Of a stretch of 64,000 bases of DNA, positions 53,265 to 64,000 are shown in pieces (position 1 is the first letter of the stretch; each line of letters opens with the position of its first letter). Made by a program: the position numbers and the translations under genes. The notes under the pieces were generated by a model. The model was given only the letters and a program-made list of their open reading frames with translations, was not told where the DNA came from and searched no databases. Source of the stretch: Buchnera aphidicola (Hyperomyzus lactucae) (GTDB lineage: Bacteria > Pseudomonadota > Gammaproteobacteria > Enterobacterales > Enterobacteriaceae). The DNA is taken from contig NZ_CP034876.1 of the NCBI RefSeq assembly GCF_005081705.1, forward strand, positions 573,863 through 637,862, in the 5' to 3' direction.

Positions 53265-54524
53265 TTATGAACGTTTCATCATATCAAAAAATTCATCATT
53301 GGTTTTAGTCATAGCAAGTTTATTTAGTAAAAATTCCATTGCATCTATTTCACTCATAGGATGAATAATCTTTCTTAGAATCCACATTTTTTGAAGTTCG
53401 TCTGGTAAGGTTAACAATTCTTCTTTTCTAGTTCCAGATCGATTGTAATCAATAGCAGGAAAAACACGTTTTTCTGCTATTTTTCTAGATAATGGAAGCT
53501 CCATATTACCTGTTCCTTTGAATTCTTCATAAATAACTTCATCCATTTTCGAGCCTGTATCTACTAAGGCAGTTGCAATAATTGTTAAACTGCCGCCTTC
53601 TTCTACATTCCGAGCGGCTCCAAAGAAGCGTTTAGGTCTATGCAAAGCATTAGCATCAACACCCCCTGTTAAAACTTTTCCAGATGCTGGTACCACTGTA
53701 TTATAAGCACGTGCTAAACGAGTAATGGAATCAAGTAAAATAATAACGTCTTTTTTATGCTCTACTAATCTTTTAGCTTTTTCAATAACCATTTCAGCAA
53801 CTTGAACATGTCTGGAAGCTGGTTCGTCGAAGGTAGATGCAACTACTTCTCCTTTAACTAATCTTTGCATTTCAGTTACTTCTTCTGGTCTTTCATCAAT
53901 TAATAAAACCATTAAAACACAGTCTGGATGATTATAAGCAATACTTTGAGCAATGTTTTGAAGTAATATTGTTTTTCCAGCTTTTGGAGGGGCGACAATT
54001 AATCCTCTTTGTCCCCGTCCGATAGGTGATGCTAAATCTAACACTCTTGCTGTTAAATCTTCAGTAGATCCATTTCCACGTTCCATTCTCAATCTAGAAT
54101 TAGCATGTAACGGTGTTAAATTTTCAAATAATATTTTACTTCTTGCATTTTCAGGCTTATCGTAATTTACTTCATTTACTTTAAGTAAGGCAAAATATCT
54201 TTCACCTTCTTTTGGTGGTCTTATTTTTCCAGAAATAGTATCACCTGTACGTAGATTAAATCTGCGAATTTGACTCGGTGAAACATAGATGTCATCAGGA
54301 CCTGCTAAATAAGAACTATCAGCAGACCGCAAAAAACCGAATCCATCTTGTAATATTTCTAAAACACCGTCTCCAAATATATCTTCTCCACTTTTTGCAT
54401 GTTGTTTAAGGATGGCAAAAATAATATCTTGTTTACGCATACGCGCTAAATTTTCCAACCCCATTTTTTCACCAAGAGTAATTAATTCAGAAACTGGCAT
54501 ATTTTTAAGTGCGGTAAGATTCAT
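53265..54524 (-). CDS. rho: Transcription termination factor Rho
   Basis: Hexameric RNA helicase that ends transcription. It has 419 residues, the E. coli length. An N-terminal RNA-binding cold-shock domain has [20 protein letters not shown]. Walker A is [12 protein letters not shown] near residue 180, Walker B is [10 protein letters not shown], and the Q and R loops include [20 protein letters not shown]. The gene is highly conserved and intact. No stem-loop control region was recognised in the 130 bases before it. Confidence 0.97.
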   Translation of the reverse strand: MNLTALKNMPVSELITLGEKMGLENLARMRKQDIIFAILKQHAKSGEDIFGDGVLEILQDGFGFLRSADSSYLAGPDDIYVSPSQIRRFNLRTGDTISGKIRPPKEGERYFALLKVNEVNYDKPENARSKILFENLTPLHANSRLRMERGNGSTEDLTARVLDLASPIGRGQRGLIVAPPKAGKTILLQNIAQSIAYNHPDCVLMVLLIDERPEEVTEMQRLVKGEVVASTFDEPASRHVQVAEMVIEKAKRLVEHKKDVIILLDSITRLARAYNTVVPASGKVLTGGVDANALHRPKRFFGAARNVEEGGSLTIIATALVDTGSKMDEVIYEEFKGTGNMELPLSRKIAEKRVFPAIDYNRSGTRKEELLTLPDELQKMWILRKIIHPMSEIDAMEFLLNKLAMTKTNDEFFDMMKRS

Positions 54525-54654
54525 AATGGTGGGTTCTTAGTAAAATCGGGGTAAATCTCGAAATAACAATAATTATGACATAATTTTAAAATTTATGAGT
54601 AATTTTTAAATGAAATTAAAATTTTATATTTTAAATCAACTGTTTAGACTGATA

Positions 54655-54981
54655 TCAGTTAATATTTTCATCTAAAAATTCTTTAAGTTGTAATTTAGAA
54701 ACTGCTCCAACTTTAGTAGCACGAACTTCGCCATTATGAAATAATAATAATGTAGGAATGCTTCTAATAGAATATACTGGAGCAGTATTGGGGTTTTCTT
54801 CAATATTTAATTTTCCAATAATAATTTTGTTAGAATATTCTTTTGATATTTCTTCTAAAATAGGTGCTAACATTTTACAAGGATTGCACCAATCAGCCCA
54901 AAAATCTACTAAAAAAAAATGTTTTGATGTTAAAACTTTTTCTTTAAAATTTTTATCTGTTAATTCAATTATTTTATTCAT
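54655..54981 (-). CDS. trxA: Thioredoxin 1 with CNPC active site
   Basis: Disulfide reductant of the cytosol. It has 108 residues, as in E. coli (109 with Met). The fold and the cis-Pro ([10 protein letters not shown]) are conserved. The active site reads DWCNPCK rather than the almost universal WCGPCK: AAT replaces the glycine codon in the CxxC. It follows rho divergent from the usual order rhlB-trxA-rho only in orientation relative to this window; trxA is upstream of rho on the same strand, as in E. coli. Confidence 0.96.
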   Translation of the reverse strand: MNKIIELTDKNFKEKVLTSKHFFLVDFWADWCNPCKMLAPILEEISKEYSNKIIIGKLNIEENPNTAPVYSIRSIPTLLLFHNGEVRATKVGAVSKLQLKEFLDENIN

Positions 54982-55091
54982 TTTGATATATTTACTCAGT
55001 AGTAAGAAATTTTAAATAAATAAAATTTGTATAATTTAAAAGTATATAACATGATAATATCATTCTTAAGACTTTTTTAAAACTAAATTTA

Positions 55092-55135
55092 AAAAAAAAT
55101 ATTAAAATTATTTTTTATTTTTTAATATTTTTTTT
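55092..55135 (-). terminator. All-AU hairpin with U tract at the end of rep
   Basis: A 16-bp stem of A/U pairs only (55120-55135 with 55092-55107), loop of 12 bases, spans the rep stop codon. In the transcript the right arm ends in nine U. The stem contains no G or C, so its strength as a terminator is uncertain. Confidence 0.4.
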
Positions 55136-57123
55136 AAATTGTATATCTTTAATATCGCGTCCTGTTTTTTTATGAAAGATTTTTCTAAAGAAATGTTCTT
55201 ATCCCATTTCAAATCTTCTTGAGGTAATTCGAATAAAAATCTGCTAGGTGACATATGTAATATTTGTCCATATTGCATGCGGTTACATGAATAGGTAAAA
55301 AATAACTGTTTTTTTGCTCTAGTCATTCCAACGTAAGTTAAACGTCTTTCTTCTTCTATCTTATCATCATTAATACTTTTTTGATTGGGTAAAATTCCTT
55401 CACACATACCTATTATAAACACTGAAGAAAATTCTAATCCTTTAGAAGCATGTAAAGTCATTAATTGTACTTGGTCTTGTTTGTCTTTTTTTATATTTTT
55501 TTCCGAAATATCACGAAGTGTCATTTGTGTGACAATTTTTGATAAATTCATTGGTTTTTCGAACTCATCTCCTTTAAGCATTTTTTTGAACCATTCGGAT
55601 AAAGTATAAATATTGTTGATGCTATTTTTAATTTTTTCAGGTTCTTCTAAAATTTTAGATAACCATTTTTTGTATTCAGTTTGATTGATAATATGATCTA
55701 AAATATCAGATGGTGTTTTATAAGATAATCTAGAAAAATTTTTTATTAAAAGAATAAATTTTTTTATTTTATTTATAGTTTTTTCTTTTAAAAAACTTTT
55801 TATTTCTTCATCATGACTTGCTTGAAATAGACTTTTGTTTTTTTTGTTTGCAAATTCTTCTAATTTGTTTAATGTAATTTTACCTATTTTCCGCGAGGGA
55901 ACATTTATAATTCTGATAAATGCATAATTATCATCTGGATTAATGATGATACGAAGATAACTTAATAAATCTTTAATCTCAGGACGAGAAAAAAATGACG
56001 AATTTTCAGAAATATTATATGGAATATTTTTTTTTATTAAAATTTTTTCGAGGATTCTAGCTTGATAATTACCTCGATATAAAATCGCATAATCTTGATA
56101 TTTTTCTTTTTGGGAAAGATGTTGAAATATAATTTTTTTTGCTATTTTTTCTGCTTCATTTTCTTCGTTTTCACCTATTATGATTTTTATAAAATTTCCA
56201 TATTTTAATTGAGAAAATAATTTTTTATTTAAATAATGTAAATTATGCGCAATAAGACTATTAGCGGCTTTTAATATTCTACCTGAAGAACGATAGTTAT
56301 GTTCCATTTTTATAATTTTTATACTAGGAAAATCTTTATTCAACAGAAAAATATTTTTAGGATTTGCTCCTCTCCATGAATAAATAGATTGGTCATCATC
56401 TCCTACTAATGTAAAATTAGAGTCATGATTTGTAAGTATTTTTATAAACTCATATTGACTATTATTTGTATCTTGATACTCATCTACTAATAAATAAGAA
56501 ATTTTTTTTTGCCAACGACTTTGTATATTTTTATTATTTTTTAACAATAGTGTTGGTATACAAATTAAATCATCGAAATCTAATATATTTAATTCATAAA
56601 GATAATTATTGTATTTTTTATAAACAGATGCAAAGTGTTCTTCTATATTAGATTGTGCCGATAATTTAACTTGTTGAGGAGTAAAAAATTTATTTTTCCA
56701 ATAGGAAATCATAAAGTTTAATTTTTTTAATAATTTTGTATCATTTTTTATTTCTTTTTTACATATTTTTTTTAATAACATCATTTGATCTTTTTCATCA
56801 AAAAGAGTAAAGTTTTCATTAAATTTTAAAGCATGAATTTCTTGTTTAATAATTTCTAATCCCAATGAATGAAAAGTAGAAATAATCATTTTGTTTATTT
56901 CTAAAATATTTAAATGTTCTGAAAGACGTATTCTCATTTCATGAGCTGCTTTATTTGTAAAAGTTACTGCTGCAATATTATGAGGTCGATATTGACATTG
57001 ATTAATTAAATAAATTATTTTATTAATAATAACTTTTGTTTTTCCAGAACCAGCCCCTGCTAAAATTAAACAGGGACCATTAATAAATTCAATAGCTTTT
57101 TTTTGAGCAAGATTTAGAGGCAT
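55108..57123 (-). CDS. rep: ATP-dependent DNA helicase Rep
   Basis: Superfamily 1A 3'-5' helicase that clears protein blocks ahead of replication forks. It has 671 residues (673 in E. coli). Motif I is AGAGSGKTKVI near residue 22, the Walker B is LLVDEYQDTN near residue 215, motif III includes DDDQSIYSWRGA, and motif VI is RLTYVGMTRAKK. The C-terminus is Lys/Asn-rich. It lies between trxA and ilvC, matching the E. coli order ilvC-ppiC-rep-gpp-rhlB-trxA-rho with several genes lost. Confidence 0.96.
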   Translation of the reverse strand: MPLNLAQKKAIEFINGPCLILAGAGSGKTKVIINKIIYLINQCQYRPHNIAAVTFTNKAAHEMRIRLSEHLNILEINKMIISTFHSLGLEIIKQEIHALKFNENFTLFDEKDQMMLLKKICKKEIKNDTKLLKKLNFMISYWKNKFFTPQQVKLSAQSNIEEHFASVYKKYNNYLYELNILDFDDLICIPTLLLKNNKNIQSRWQKKISYLLVDEYQDTNNSQYEFIKILTNHDSNFTLVGDDDQSIYSWRGANPKNIFLLNKDFPSIKIIKMEHNYRSSGRILKAANSLIAHNLHYLNKKLFSQLKYGNFIKIIIGENEENEAEKIAKKIIFQHLSQKEKYQDYAILYRGNYQARILEKILIKKNIPYNISENSSFFSRPEIKDLLSYLRIIINPDDNYAFIRIINVPSRKIGKITLNKLEEFANKKNKSLFQASHDEEIKSFLKEKTINKIKKFILLIKNFSRLSYKTPSDILDHIINQTEYKKWLSKILEEPEKIKNSINNIYTLSEWFKKMLKGDEFEKPMNLSKIVTQMTLRDISEKNIKKDKQDQVQLMTLHASKGLEFSSVFIIGMCEGILPNQKSINDDKIEEERRLTYVGMTRAKKQLFFTYSCNRMQYGQILHMSPSRFLFELPQEDLKWDKNISLEKSFIKKQDAILKIYNLKKILKNKK

Positions 57124-57191
57124 AAAAAATATTAATATTGAGTGAGTGAAGTATGTTTTTAGTTTCTAAAATGAAAACTTAAAGATGTTCT

Positions 57192-58664
57192 TTATTGTGC
57201 TACTTTAATTGTTTTCATTTTTTTCATATAAGCTCTTAATTTACGTCCAATAATTTCTATCGGATGATTGTGAATCATTTCATTAATTTTATTTAATTCA
57301 ATATTATTGATTAAGTTTTCAGATAACGAACAACCAAGATCACTTTTATTAAGAGTTAATATAAAATCTTTTAAAAGAGGATATGCAGCTTCGGAAAAAA
57401 GATAGCTTCCATATTCAGCAGTATCTGAAATAACCATATTCATTTCATATAATTTTTTTCTTGCAATTGTATTAGCAATTAATGGTAATTCATGTAATGA
57501 TTCATAGTAAGCAGATTCTGCTATAATACCTGTATTTATCATTGTTTCAAAAGATAACTCGATACCAGATTTTAATATCGCAACCATTAATGTACCATGA
57601 TCATAATATTCTTGTTCTGATATTTTATAATTAGAATAAGGAGCTTGTTCAAACGAAGTTGTTTTTGTACTGCATCTCCAACTTAGCAGTTTTTTATCAT
57701 CATTTTTCCAATCTTTGATCATTTCATTAGAAAAATTTCCAGAAATAATATCATCCATATGTTTTTGAAATAATGGAGATAATATTTTTTTAATGATGAC
57801 AGACAGTTTATGTGCTCTAATTTTTGATGAATTGGACAAACGATCCATCATTAAAGTAATACCACCATGTTTAAGAGATTCTGTGATAGTTTCCCAACCA
57901 AATTGTATTAATTTTGAAGAGTACATCGGGTCGTAATTTTCTTTTATTAATTTTTCATAACATAATAATGAAGCAGTTTGAAGCATACCGCATAAAATTG
58001 TTTGTTCACCCATTAAATCTGATTTTACTTCAGCTACAAATGATGATTCTAATACACCTGCACGATGCCCTCCTGTAGAAAAAGCCCATGCTTTTGCAAT
58101 TTCTAATCCTATTTTGTGAATATCATTTTCAGAGTGAACAGCAATAAGTGTTGGAACTCCAAATCCTCTTTTATATTCTTCTCGTACTTCTGTTCCAGGA
58201 CATTTTGGAGCAACCATAATTACAGTGATATCTTCTCTTATTTTTTCTCCCATTTCTACAATATTAAAACCATGGGAATAACCTAAACAAGAATTTTTTT
58301 TCATTAATATTTGCAGTTTTTTTGTAACATTACTATGTTGTTTATCAGGAGTTAAATTAATTACTAAATCCGCATGTGGTACTAATGATTCGTAATCATT
58401 TACTTCAAAATTATTTTCTATTGCATTGACCCAAGATTGACTTTTTTTTAAAATACTATTTTTTTTTAAAGCATAAGAAATATTTAATCCTGAATCTCTC
58501 ATATTTAAGCCTTGATTTAAACCTTGAGAGCCACAACCAATAATTACTATTTTTTTATTTTTTAAAATATCATTTTTTTTATTAAATTCTTCTTTTTTCA
58601 TAAAACGACATTTTTTTATTTGATTAATTTTTTGACTAAAATTTAATGTATTAAAGTAATTCAT
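57192..58664 (-). CDS. ilvC: Ketol-acid reductoisomerase (class II)
   Basis: Isomerises and reduces acetolactate or acetohydroxybutyrate in isoleucine and valine synthesis, NADPH dependent. It has 490 residues (491 in E. coli), the long class II form with a duplicated knotted domain. The NADPH-binding [17 protein letters not shown] lies near residue 44; metal-binding residues are in [15 protein letters not shown]. It lies 31 bases downstream of ilvD and is probably co-transcribed. In E. coli ilvC has its own activator, ilvY, not seen here. Confidence 0.97.
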   Translation of the reverse strand: MNYFNTLNFSQKINQIKKCRFMKKEEFNKKNDILKNKKIVIIGCGSQGLNQGLNMRDSGLNISYALKKNSILKKSQSWVNAIENNFEVNDYESLVPHADLVINLTPDKQHSNVTKKLQILMKKNSCLGYSHGFNIVEMGEKIREDITVIMVAPKCPGTEVREEYKRGFGVPTLIAVHSENDIHKIGLEIAKAWAFSTGGHRAGVLESSFVAEVKSDLMGEQTILCGMLQTASLLCYEKLIKENYDPMYSSKLIQFGWETITESLKHGGITLMMDRLSNSSKIRAHKLSVIIKKILSPLFQKHMDDIISGNFSNEMIKDWKNDDKKLLSWRCSTKTTSFEQAPYSNYKISEQEYYDHGTLMVAILKSGIELSFETMINTGIIAESAYYESLHELPLIANTIARKKLYEMNMVISDTAEYGSYLFSEAAYPLLKDFILTLNKSDLGCSLSENLINNIELNKINEMIHNHPIEIIGRKLRAYMKKMKTIKVAQ

Positions 58665-58695
58665 AATAAAAGCTCCTGTTTTTTATGATTTTTAT

Positions 58696-60549
58696 TTAGA
58701 TGTTCGATATTTTTTTATGATTCCTAACAGCTCCTTTGTCAGCACTTGTTGCAAAAAAAGCGTATGTTTTTAAAGCCGAAGAAACATATCTTTTACGATT
58801 GCAAGGTTTATAAGCTGAAATTCCTTTAGATTCTTCTTGAAGAATACGATTGGATATTTCTTGTTCTGTAATATTTAAATGAATAGTTCTATTAGGAATA
58901 TTTATATTAATAAAATCACCATTTTTTACTAAAGCAATGATTCCTTTATCCGCTGCTTCAGGTGAAATATGTCCTATAGAAATTCCAGATGTACCTCCTG
59001 AAAATCTACCGTCAGTAATTAACGCACATGTTTTATCTAGATTCATAGATTTTAAATATGTAGTAGGATATAACATTTCTTGCATTCCCGGACCGCCTTT
59101 AGGTCCTTCATATCTTATAACAATAATATCACCTGAAGCTATTTGATTGTTTAATATAGCGTTGACTGCTTCTTCTTGACTATCATAAACCTTAGCAACA
59201 CCAGAAAAAATGTAGTGTTCTTGATCTATTCCAGCCGTTTTTATTATACAACCATTTTTTGCTAAATTTCCATATAAAACAGCTAATCCCCCATCTGGAC
59301 TATAAGCATTTTTACAAGAACGAATACAACCATTTTTACGATCATAATCTAATGTTTCCCATCTAAAATCTTGAGAATATGCTTTTTTTGTACGAATTCC
59401 ACCTGGTCCTGCTTGAAACATTTTAATTATATCAATATTTTTAGTACATAAAATATCATATTGATCTAATGTTTCTTCTAAATTAAGTTGTAATATGTTC
59501 GTTGTTTTTTTATTTAATAAATTAGATCGATTTAATTCTCCCAAAAGACCCATCACACCTCCTGCACGGTGCACGTCTTCTACGTGATATAATGAAGTAC
59601 TTGGAGAAACTTTGCAAATATGGGGTATTTTTTTAGATAATTCATTGATATCAGATAGTTTAAAATTCACTTCTCCTTCTTGAGCTGCTGCTAATAAATG
59701 CAATATAGTATTAGTTGATCCCCCCATTGCAATATCTAATATCATTGCATTTTCGAAAGATTCTTTATTAGCAATATTCCTAGGTAAAATTTTTTCATTA
59801 TTATTTTTATAGTATTCTTCAGTAATTTTTACTATAGTTTGAGCTGACTTTACGAATAATTTCTTACGTTCAATATGAGTGGCTAATAGAGTACCATTTC
59901 CAGGTAATGATAAACCCATAGCTTCTGTTAAACAGTTCATAGAGTTAGCTGTAAACATTCCCGAACAGGAACCACATGTAGGACAAGCAGAAAGTTCAAT
60001 TTTTTTTATAAAATTTTCTGATTGATCAGGATTACCCCCATGAAGAATTGCATCAACTAAATCAATTTTTATTGTTTTGTTTTTTTGCGTTATTTTTCCT
60101 GCTTCCATTGGTCCACCAGAAACAAAAACTGATGGAATATTTAAACGCAAAGATGCCATAAGCATACCCGGGGTAATTTTATCACAATTAGAAATGCAAA
60201 TCATTGCATCAGCACAATGTGCATTTACTACATATTCTATGGAATCTGAAATTAATTCACGTGATGGTAGGGAATATAACATTCCAGAATGTCCCATTGC
60301 TATTCCGTCATCTATAGCAATAGTATTAAATTCTTTTGCAACACCACCTGATTGTTCAATTTCTTTACATACTAGTTTCCCAACTTCTTGTAAGTGTATA
60401 TGTCCTGGAACAAATTGAGAAAATGAATTTACTACAGCAATTATTGGTTTATTGAAATCTTCATCATTCATACCAGTAGCACGCCATAATGATCTTGCTC
60501 CGGACATGTTTCTACCATGTGTAGTTGTAAAAGAACGATATTTAGGCAT
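58696..60549 (-). CDS. ilvD: Dihydroxy-acid dehydratase
   Basis: Dehydrates the dihydroxy acids to 2-keto acids, the step after IlvC in valine and isoleucine synthesis; an iron-sulfur enzyme. It has 617 residues (616 in E. coli). Cluster ligands lie in [11 protein letters not shown] and [16 protein letters not shown]; the C-terminal [21 protein letters not shown] is conserved. It is the first gene of an ilvDC pair; ilvE, ilvA and the acetolactate synthase genes are elsewhere or absent. No attenuator peptide was recognised upstream. Confidence 0.97.
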   Translation of the reverse strand: MPKYRSFTTTHGRNMSGARSLWRATGMNDEDFNKPIIAVVNSFSQFVPGHIHLQEVGKLVCKEIEQSGGVAKEFNTIAIDDGIAMGHSGMLYSLPSRELISDSIEYVVNAHCADAMICISNCDKITPGMLMASLRLNIPSVFVSGGPMEAGKITQKNKTIKIDLVDAILHGGNPDQSENFIKKIELSACPTCGSCSGMFTANSMNCLTEAMGLSLPGNGTLLATHIERKKLFVKSAQTIVKITEEYYKNNNEKILPRNIANKESFENAMILDIAMGGSTNTILHLLAAAQEGEVNFKLSDINELSKKIPHICKVSPSTSLYHVEDVHRAGGVMGLLGELNRSNLLNKKTTNILQLNLEETLDQYDILCTKNIDIIKMFQAGPGGIRTKKAYSQDFRWETLDYDRKNGCIRSCKNAYSPDGGLAVLYGNLAKNGCIIKTAGIDQEHYIFSGVAKVYDSQEEAVNAILNNQIASGDIIVIRYEGPKGGPGMQEMLYPTTYLKSMNLDKTCALITDGRFSGGTSGISIGHISPEAADKGIIALVKNGDFININIPNRTIHLNITEQEISNRILQEESKGISAYKPCNRKRYVSSALKTYAFFATSADKGAVRNHKKISNI

Positions 60550-60780
60550 ATGAAATTACTCCAAAAAATATTACTTTTTAAAAAAATCATTTAACGATAT
60601 GAATTAATTTAAAAAAAATATGTCTTTATATTGAAAGAAAAATTTTTCAGTTAAAATATAATTTTTTAGAAATTTTTCAAGAAAAGTAGGGATTATATTG
60701 TTATATAATCATAGATTGATATTGATTTATTCTTTAATAAAACAATTAATTTTATTAAATGATTTTCAATTGTTGAATTT

Positions 60781-60857
60781 TGGCAGGGGTGGAAGGATTT
60801 GAACCTACAACTTTCGGTTTTGGAGACCGATGCTCTACCAAATTGAACTACACCCCT
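60781..60857 (-). tRNA. tRNA-Trp (anticodon CCA)
   Basis: Minus strand, beginning AGGGGTGTAGTTCAATTTGG, anticodon loop CTCCAAA, discriminator G and an encoded CCA. It closely matches E. coli trpT, with one extra base in the D loop. Confidence 0.96.
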
Positions 60858-61021
60858 AAATTGTAAATTATTAATGTAATTATATTATTAATAGTTATAA
60901 AAGTCTAGTATGTATTTACGTATTTTATTAAAAATAAGTTTTTTTAAATCTAAAAACCCATTAAAATGATAGAATATTTATTCTATCTAGTAAGAATATT
61001 ATTTTAAGGTAAATATTAATT

Positions 61022-62236
61022 ATGAAAATTCCAATTTATTTAGATTATGCAGCTACTACACCGGTAGAATTTCAAGTTGCGAAGAAAATGATGAATTATT
61101 TAACAATAGATGGAATATTTGGAAATTCTGCATCGCGTTCTCACAAATTTGGATGGGATGCAGAAGAAGTAGTTGATATAGCGCGTAATCAAATATCTGA
61201 ACTAATTGGAGCAGATTCTCGAGAAATTGTTTTTACTTCTGGTGCCACTGAAGCTAATAATTTAGCTATAAAAGGAGTTGCTTCTTTTCACAAGAAGAAA
61301 GGTCAACACATTATTACTAGTAAAACAGAACATAAATCTGTTTTAGACACTTGTAGATTTCTTGAAAGTGAAGGATTTTCTTTAACTTATCTTACTCCGA
61401 AAAATAATGGTATTATTGATTTAAATGATTTAAAAAGAAATATCAAAAAAGACACTATACTTGTTTCTATCATGCATGTAAATAATGAAATTGGTATTAT
61501 ACAAGACATTGATAGTATTTCGAAAATTTGTCGAAATAATGGTGTCTTTTTTCATGTAGATGCGACTCAAAGTGTTGGGAAAATTCCTATCGATTTAAAA
61601 AAAATAATGATAGATTTAATGTCTTTTTCAGCTCATAAAGTTTATGGTCCAAAAGGTATTGGTGGTTTATATGTACGTCGCAAGCCACGTGTTCGCTTAT
61701 TAGCTTCAATACATGGAGGTGGACATGAAAGAGGAATGCGTTCTGGTACTTTACCTGTTCATCAAGTTGTAGGTATGGGAGAAGCTTTTAATTTAGCTAA
61801 AAGAAAAATACATGACGATTTTATTCGTTTGACAAAATTAAGAAATTGTCTTTGGAATGGTATCAAAAGTATTGAAGAAGTTTATTTAAATAGTGATTTA
61901 AAGCAAGGTGTACCTCATATTCTAAATGTTAGTTTTAATTATATTGAAGGTGAATCTTTAATTATGGCACTTAAAGATTTAGCTATTTCTTCCGGTTCCG
62001 CTTGTACTTCAGCTAGTTTAGAGCCATCTTATGTTTTAAAGGCTTTAGGTATAAAAGATGAATTAGCTCATAGTTCTATTCGTTTTTCAATTGGAAGATT
62101 TACTACAGAAAAAGAAATTAATCACGCAATAGAATTAATTCATAAATCTATTCATAAATTACGTGAACTTTCTCCTTTATGGGAAATGTTTAAATCGGGA
62201 ATTGATTTAAATAGTATAGAATGGGATCATAATTAA
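61022..62236 (+). CDS. iscS: Cysteine desulfurase IscS
   Basis: PLP enzyme that takes sulfur from cysteine for iron-sulfur clusters and tRNA thiolation. It has 404 residues, the E. coli length. The PLP lysine lies in [10 protein letters not shown] near residue 206 and the persulfide Cys in [17 protein letters not shown] near residue 328. It heads the isc operon, with iscU 29 bases downstream. The repressor gene iscR, normally upstream, is missing. Confidence 0.97.
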   Translation: MKIPIYLDYAATTPVEFQVAKKMMNYLTIDGIFGNSASRSHKFGWDAEEVVDIARNQISELIGADSREIVFTSGATEANNLAIKGVASFHKKKGQHIITSKTEHKSVLDTCRFLESEGFSLTYLTPKNNGIIDLNDLKRNIKKDTILVSIMHVNNEIGIIQDIDSISKICRNNGVFFHVDATQSVGKIPIDLKKIMIDLMSFSAHKVYGPKGIGGLYVRRKPRVRLLASIHGGGHERGMRSGTLPVHQVVGMGEAFNLAKRKIHDDFIRLTKLRNCLWNGIKSIEEVYLNSDLKQGVPHILNVSFNYIEGESLIMALKDLAISSGSACTSASLEPSYVLKALGIKDELAHSSIRFSIGRFTTEKEINHAIELIHKSIHKLRELSPLWEMFKSGIDLNSIEWDHN

Positions 62237-62265
62237 TTATTTTAATAAATTTAAGGTGATTTTAA

Positions 62266-62646
62266 ATGGCTTACAGTAAAAAAGTAATGGATCATTATGA
62301 TAACCCTAGAAATGTTGGATCTTTTTCCAGTTCTGATATTAATGTAGGAAGTGGATTAGTAGGTGCTCCTGCTTGTGGTGATGTAATGAAATTACAAATA
62401 AAGGTTAATGAGAAAGGTATTATTGAAGATGCATGTTTTAAAACATATGGTTGTGGTTCTGCTATAGCATCAAGTTCGTTAGTAACTGAATGGGTCAAAG
62501 GAAAATCTATAAAAGAAGCAGAAGAAATTAGAAATACAACTATAGTAGAAGAATTAGAATTACCTCCTGTCAAAATTCACTGTTCTATTTTAGCAGAAGA
62601 TGCTATTAAAGCCGCCATTGCTGATTATAAAAGCAAAAAAAATTAA
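62266..62646 (+). CDS. iscU: Iron-sulfur scaffold protein IscU
   Basis: Scaffold on which IscS builds [2Fe-2S] clusters. It has 126 residues (128 in E. coli). The three Cys lie in GAPACGDVM, TYGCGSAI and VKIHCSILAEDA, and the Asp after the first Cys is kept. The LPPVK motif bound by HscA is intact, which fits retention of hscBA. AAGGTGA precedes the ATG. Confidence 0.97.
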   Translation: MAYSKKVMDHYDNPRNVGSFSSSDINVGSGLVGAPACGDVMKLQIKVNEKGIIEDACFKTYGCGSAIASSSLVTEWVKGKSIKEAEEIRNTTIVEELELPPVKIHCSILAEDAIKAAIADYKSKKN

Positions 62647-62658
62647 ATTTTTCATAAA

Positions 62659-62698
62659 AATTTGATGTTGAAAGAAAATATTCTTTCAACATCAAATT
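62659..62698 (+). other. Perfect 18-bp hairpin between iscU and hscB
   Basis: The arms 62659-62676 and 62681-62698 are exact inverse complements around a 4-base loop AATA. It begins 12 bases after the iscU stop and occupies the position where other bacteria carry iscA. A short T run (62709-62714) follows with an AT gap, so partial termination, mRNA processing or 3' protection of iscSU are all possible. Confidence 0.8.
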
Positions 62699-62741
62699 AT
62701 AATATTATATTTTTTGTAATTAAAATTAATTGGGATAGTTT

Positions 62742-63272
62742 ATGAATTACTTTACATTATTTAATTTACCAGAGAAATTTAAAATTAATAAAAATTTACT
62801 TTGTAAAAATTATTATCAATTGCAATTACAATTTCATCCTGATTTATTTATCAAAGATTCTGAATCTCAAAAAAAAATAGTTTTAGAAAAATCAATACAA
62901 ATTAACAAAGGTTATAGAACTTTAAAGAATTTCTTGAATAGAGCAGTGTATTTACTTTCTTTGCATGGTTTTCAAATAGAAAAAGAAACGTTTTTGTTAA
63001 AAAATAATAATTTTTTGATAGAATACTTTTCTTTATATGAAGAAATAGATAATTTGAAGGAAAGTTGTTTTGACGAACTATTATTAACTAGTTTATTAAA
63101 AAAAATAAAACAAAAGATAAACAATTACGAACATGAAATTGATTTAGAATTTGATAAGAAAAATTTTAAAAAAGTAGTTAAAATAACAGCAAAATTACTT
63201 TTTTTAAATAAAATGAAATTAAATTTAAAAAAAGAGCATAATATATATTTAAAAAAAGATAAATTAGGATAA
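62742..63272 (+). CDS. hscB: Fe-S co-chaperone HscB
   Basis: J-domain protein that brings IscU to HscA. It has 176 residues (171 in E. coli). The J domain is at residues 1-75 with the HPD motif in QFHPDLFIK, and the C-terminal three-helix domain contacts IscU. Sequence conservation is low outside the J domain, as usual for this protein. It lies six bases upstream of hscA, suggesting coupled translation. Confidence 0.94.
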   Translation: MNYFTLFNLPEKFKINKNLLCKNYYQLQLQFHPDLFIKDSESQKKIVLEKSIQINKGYRTLKNFLNRAVYLLSLHGFQIEKETFLLKNNNFLIEYFSLYEEIDNLKESCFDELLLTSLLKKIKQKINNYEHEIDLEFDKKNFKKVVKITAKLLFLNKMKLNLKKEHNIYLKKDKLG

Positions 63273-63278
63273 TTTTAT

Positions 63279-64000
63279 ATGATTTTTGTAAAAAAAAAAC
63301 AAAATAAAAAGTTATTATTAGGCATTGATCTTGGTACTACTTATTCTTTAGCTGCTACAGTAAGAGAAAAAGATGTTATTTTATTAAAAGATAATAAAAA
63401 TCGCTATTTGATGCCATCTGTTGTGTGTTATAAAAAAAATAGTATATCAGTAGGTTGGGAAGCTTTAGAAAATATTATTACAGATCCAGTGAATACAATT
63501 AGTTCAGTAAAACGTTTATTAGGTCGATCTATTGAATTTATCAAATCAAGATATCCTATCATACCATATATAATAGAAGAAGAAAAAAATGGAGGAATTT
63601 TTTTTCATACAAATGCTGGTCCTGTTACCCCCGTAGATGTTTCAAGTGATATATTAAAATGTTTAAAAAAAAGAGCTATTTTTTTGTTTGATCAAGAAAT
63701 ACATGCAAGTATTATTACGGTCCCTGCATATTTTGATAATTTTCAAAAAACAGCAATTAAAAAAGCTGCTCTTTTAGCAAAAATCAATTTAATAAGACTA
63801 TTAAATGAACCTACAGCCGCTGCTATTGCATATGGTTTAGAAATACAAAGGAAAGGTATTATTATTGTTTATGATTTAGGAGGTGGTACCTTTGACGTTT
63901 CTGTATTAAAATTAAATAAAGGAATATTTGAAGTATTAGCTACTAGTGGAGATTCAAATTTAGGAGGTGATGATTTTGATTCTGTTTTAGCAAATTATAT
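63279..64000 (+). CDS. hscA: Fe-S chaperone HscA (partial, 3' end outside window)
   Basis: Hsp70-class ATPase dedicated to cluster transfer from IscU. The first 240 codons are in the window. The phosphate-1 segment is [14 protein letters not shown], with [31 protein letters not shown], and the phosphate-2 region [14 protein letters not shown] near residues 190-205. The start ATG at 63279 is preceded by AGGAT overlapping the end of hscB. The N-terminus is about 10 residues shorter than in E. coli. Confidence 0.96.
   Translation, partial: MIFVKKKQNKKLLLGIDLGTTYSLAATVREKDVILLKDNKNRYLMPSVVCYKKNSISVGWEALENIITDPVNTISSVKRLLGRSIEFIKSRYPIIPYIIEEEKNGGIFFHTNAGPVTPVDVSSDILKCLKKRAIFLFDQEIHASIITVPAYFDNFQKTAIKKAALLAKINLIRLLNEPTAAAIAYGLEIQRKGIIIVYDLGGGTFDVSVLKLNKGIFEVLATSGDSNLGGDDFDSVLANY

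Overview
The window is a very AT-rich, gene-dense stretch of a reduced gammaproteobacterial chromosome. Nearly every protein aligns with an Escherichia coli orthologue, in blocks of conserved local order (aroKB, rpsF-rpsR-rplI, hflKC, mutL-miaA, hslVU, cyaY / hemCD, ilvDC, iscSU-hscBA). There are no mobile elements, prophages or CRISPR arrays, and almost no transcription factors. This content and order, and the amino-acid supply genes beside a stripped regulatory set, point to Buchnera aphidicola, the aphid endosymbiont. I cannot tell the host aphid from the sequence.

Layout. 1-5555: aroB (partial) and aroK, tRNA-Ser, deoD-deoB, and a frameshifted prfC. 5861-10790: ansA, nfuA, a frameshifted bioH, ssb and dnaB. 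11089-19201: gshB-ruvX-yggS-hemW, trmB, mutY-yggX, murI, sbcB and tmaR. 19231-22735: tRNA-Asn, the lysidine-type tRNA-Ile, pyrE, dut, cysQ and the S6/S18/L9 operon. 22895-36430: a long minus-strand run of rnr, purA, hflK-hflC, mutL-miaA, mtlA-mtlD and pgi. 36684-43675: orn, tRNA-Gly, a frameshifted amiB, rpmE, a remnant ftsN, hslVU, ibpA, fpr and epmA. 43745-52743: coaD, a large orphan gene, rsmJ, pitA, an MFS exporter, dapF, cyaY and hemC-hemD. 52749-60857: a tRNA-Arg/His/Pro cluster, rho, trxA, rep, ilvC, ilvD and tRNA-Trp. 61022-64000: iscS, iscU, hscB and the start of hscA.

How the genes fit together. Amino-acid supply is represented by aroB/aroK (chorismate), ilvC/ilvD (branched chain) and dapF (lysine and peptidoglycan). 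Iron-sulfur assembly is represented by iscSU-hscBA, cyaY and nfuA, without iscR or iscA at the locus. Carbon enters by mannitol PTS import and phosphoglucose isomerase.

The most striking observation is that seven genes (prfC, bioH, miaA, amiB, ftsN, the orphan gene and hemD) are each interrupted at or beside a run of 9 to 16 A or T. In every one, exactly one extra base restores a conserved reading frame. This fits transcriptional slippage rescue, already described for Buchnera poly(A) tracts, but a sequencing undercall of homopolymers would look the same. Repairing two of these frames exposes genes that plain ORF calling misses. One is a 77-residue FtsN reduced to a membrane anchor plus the essential periplasmic helix. 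The other is a 472-residue orphan protein between coaD and rsmJ that resembles nothing I recognise.
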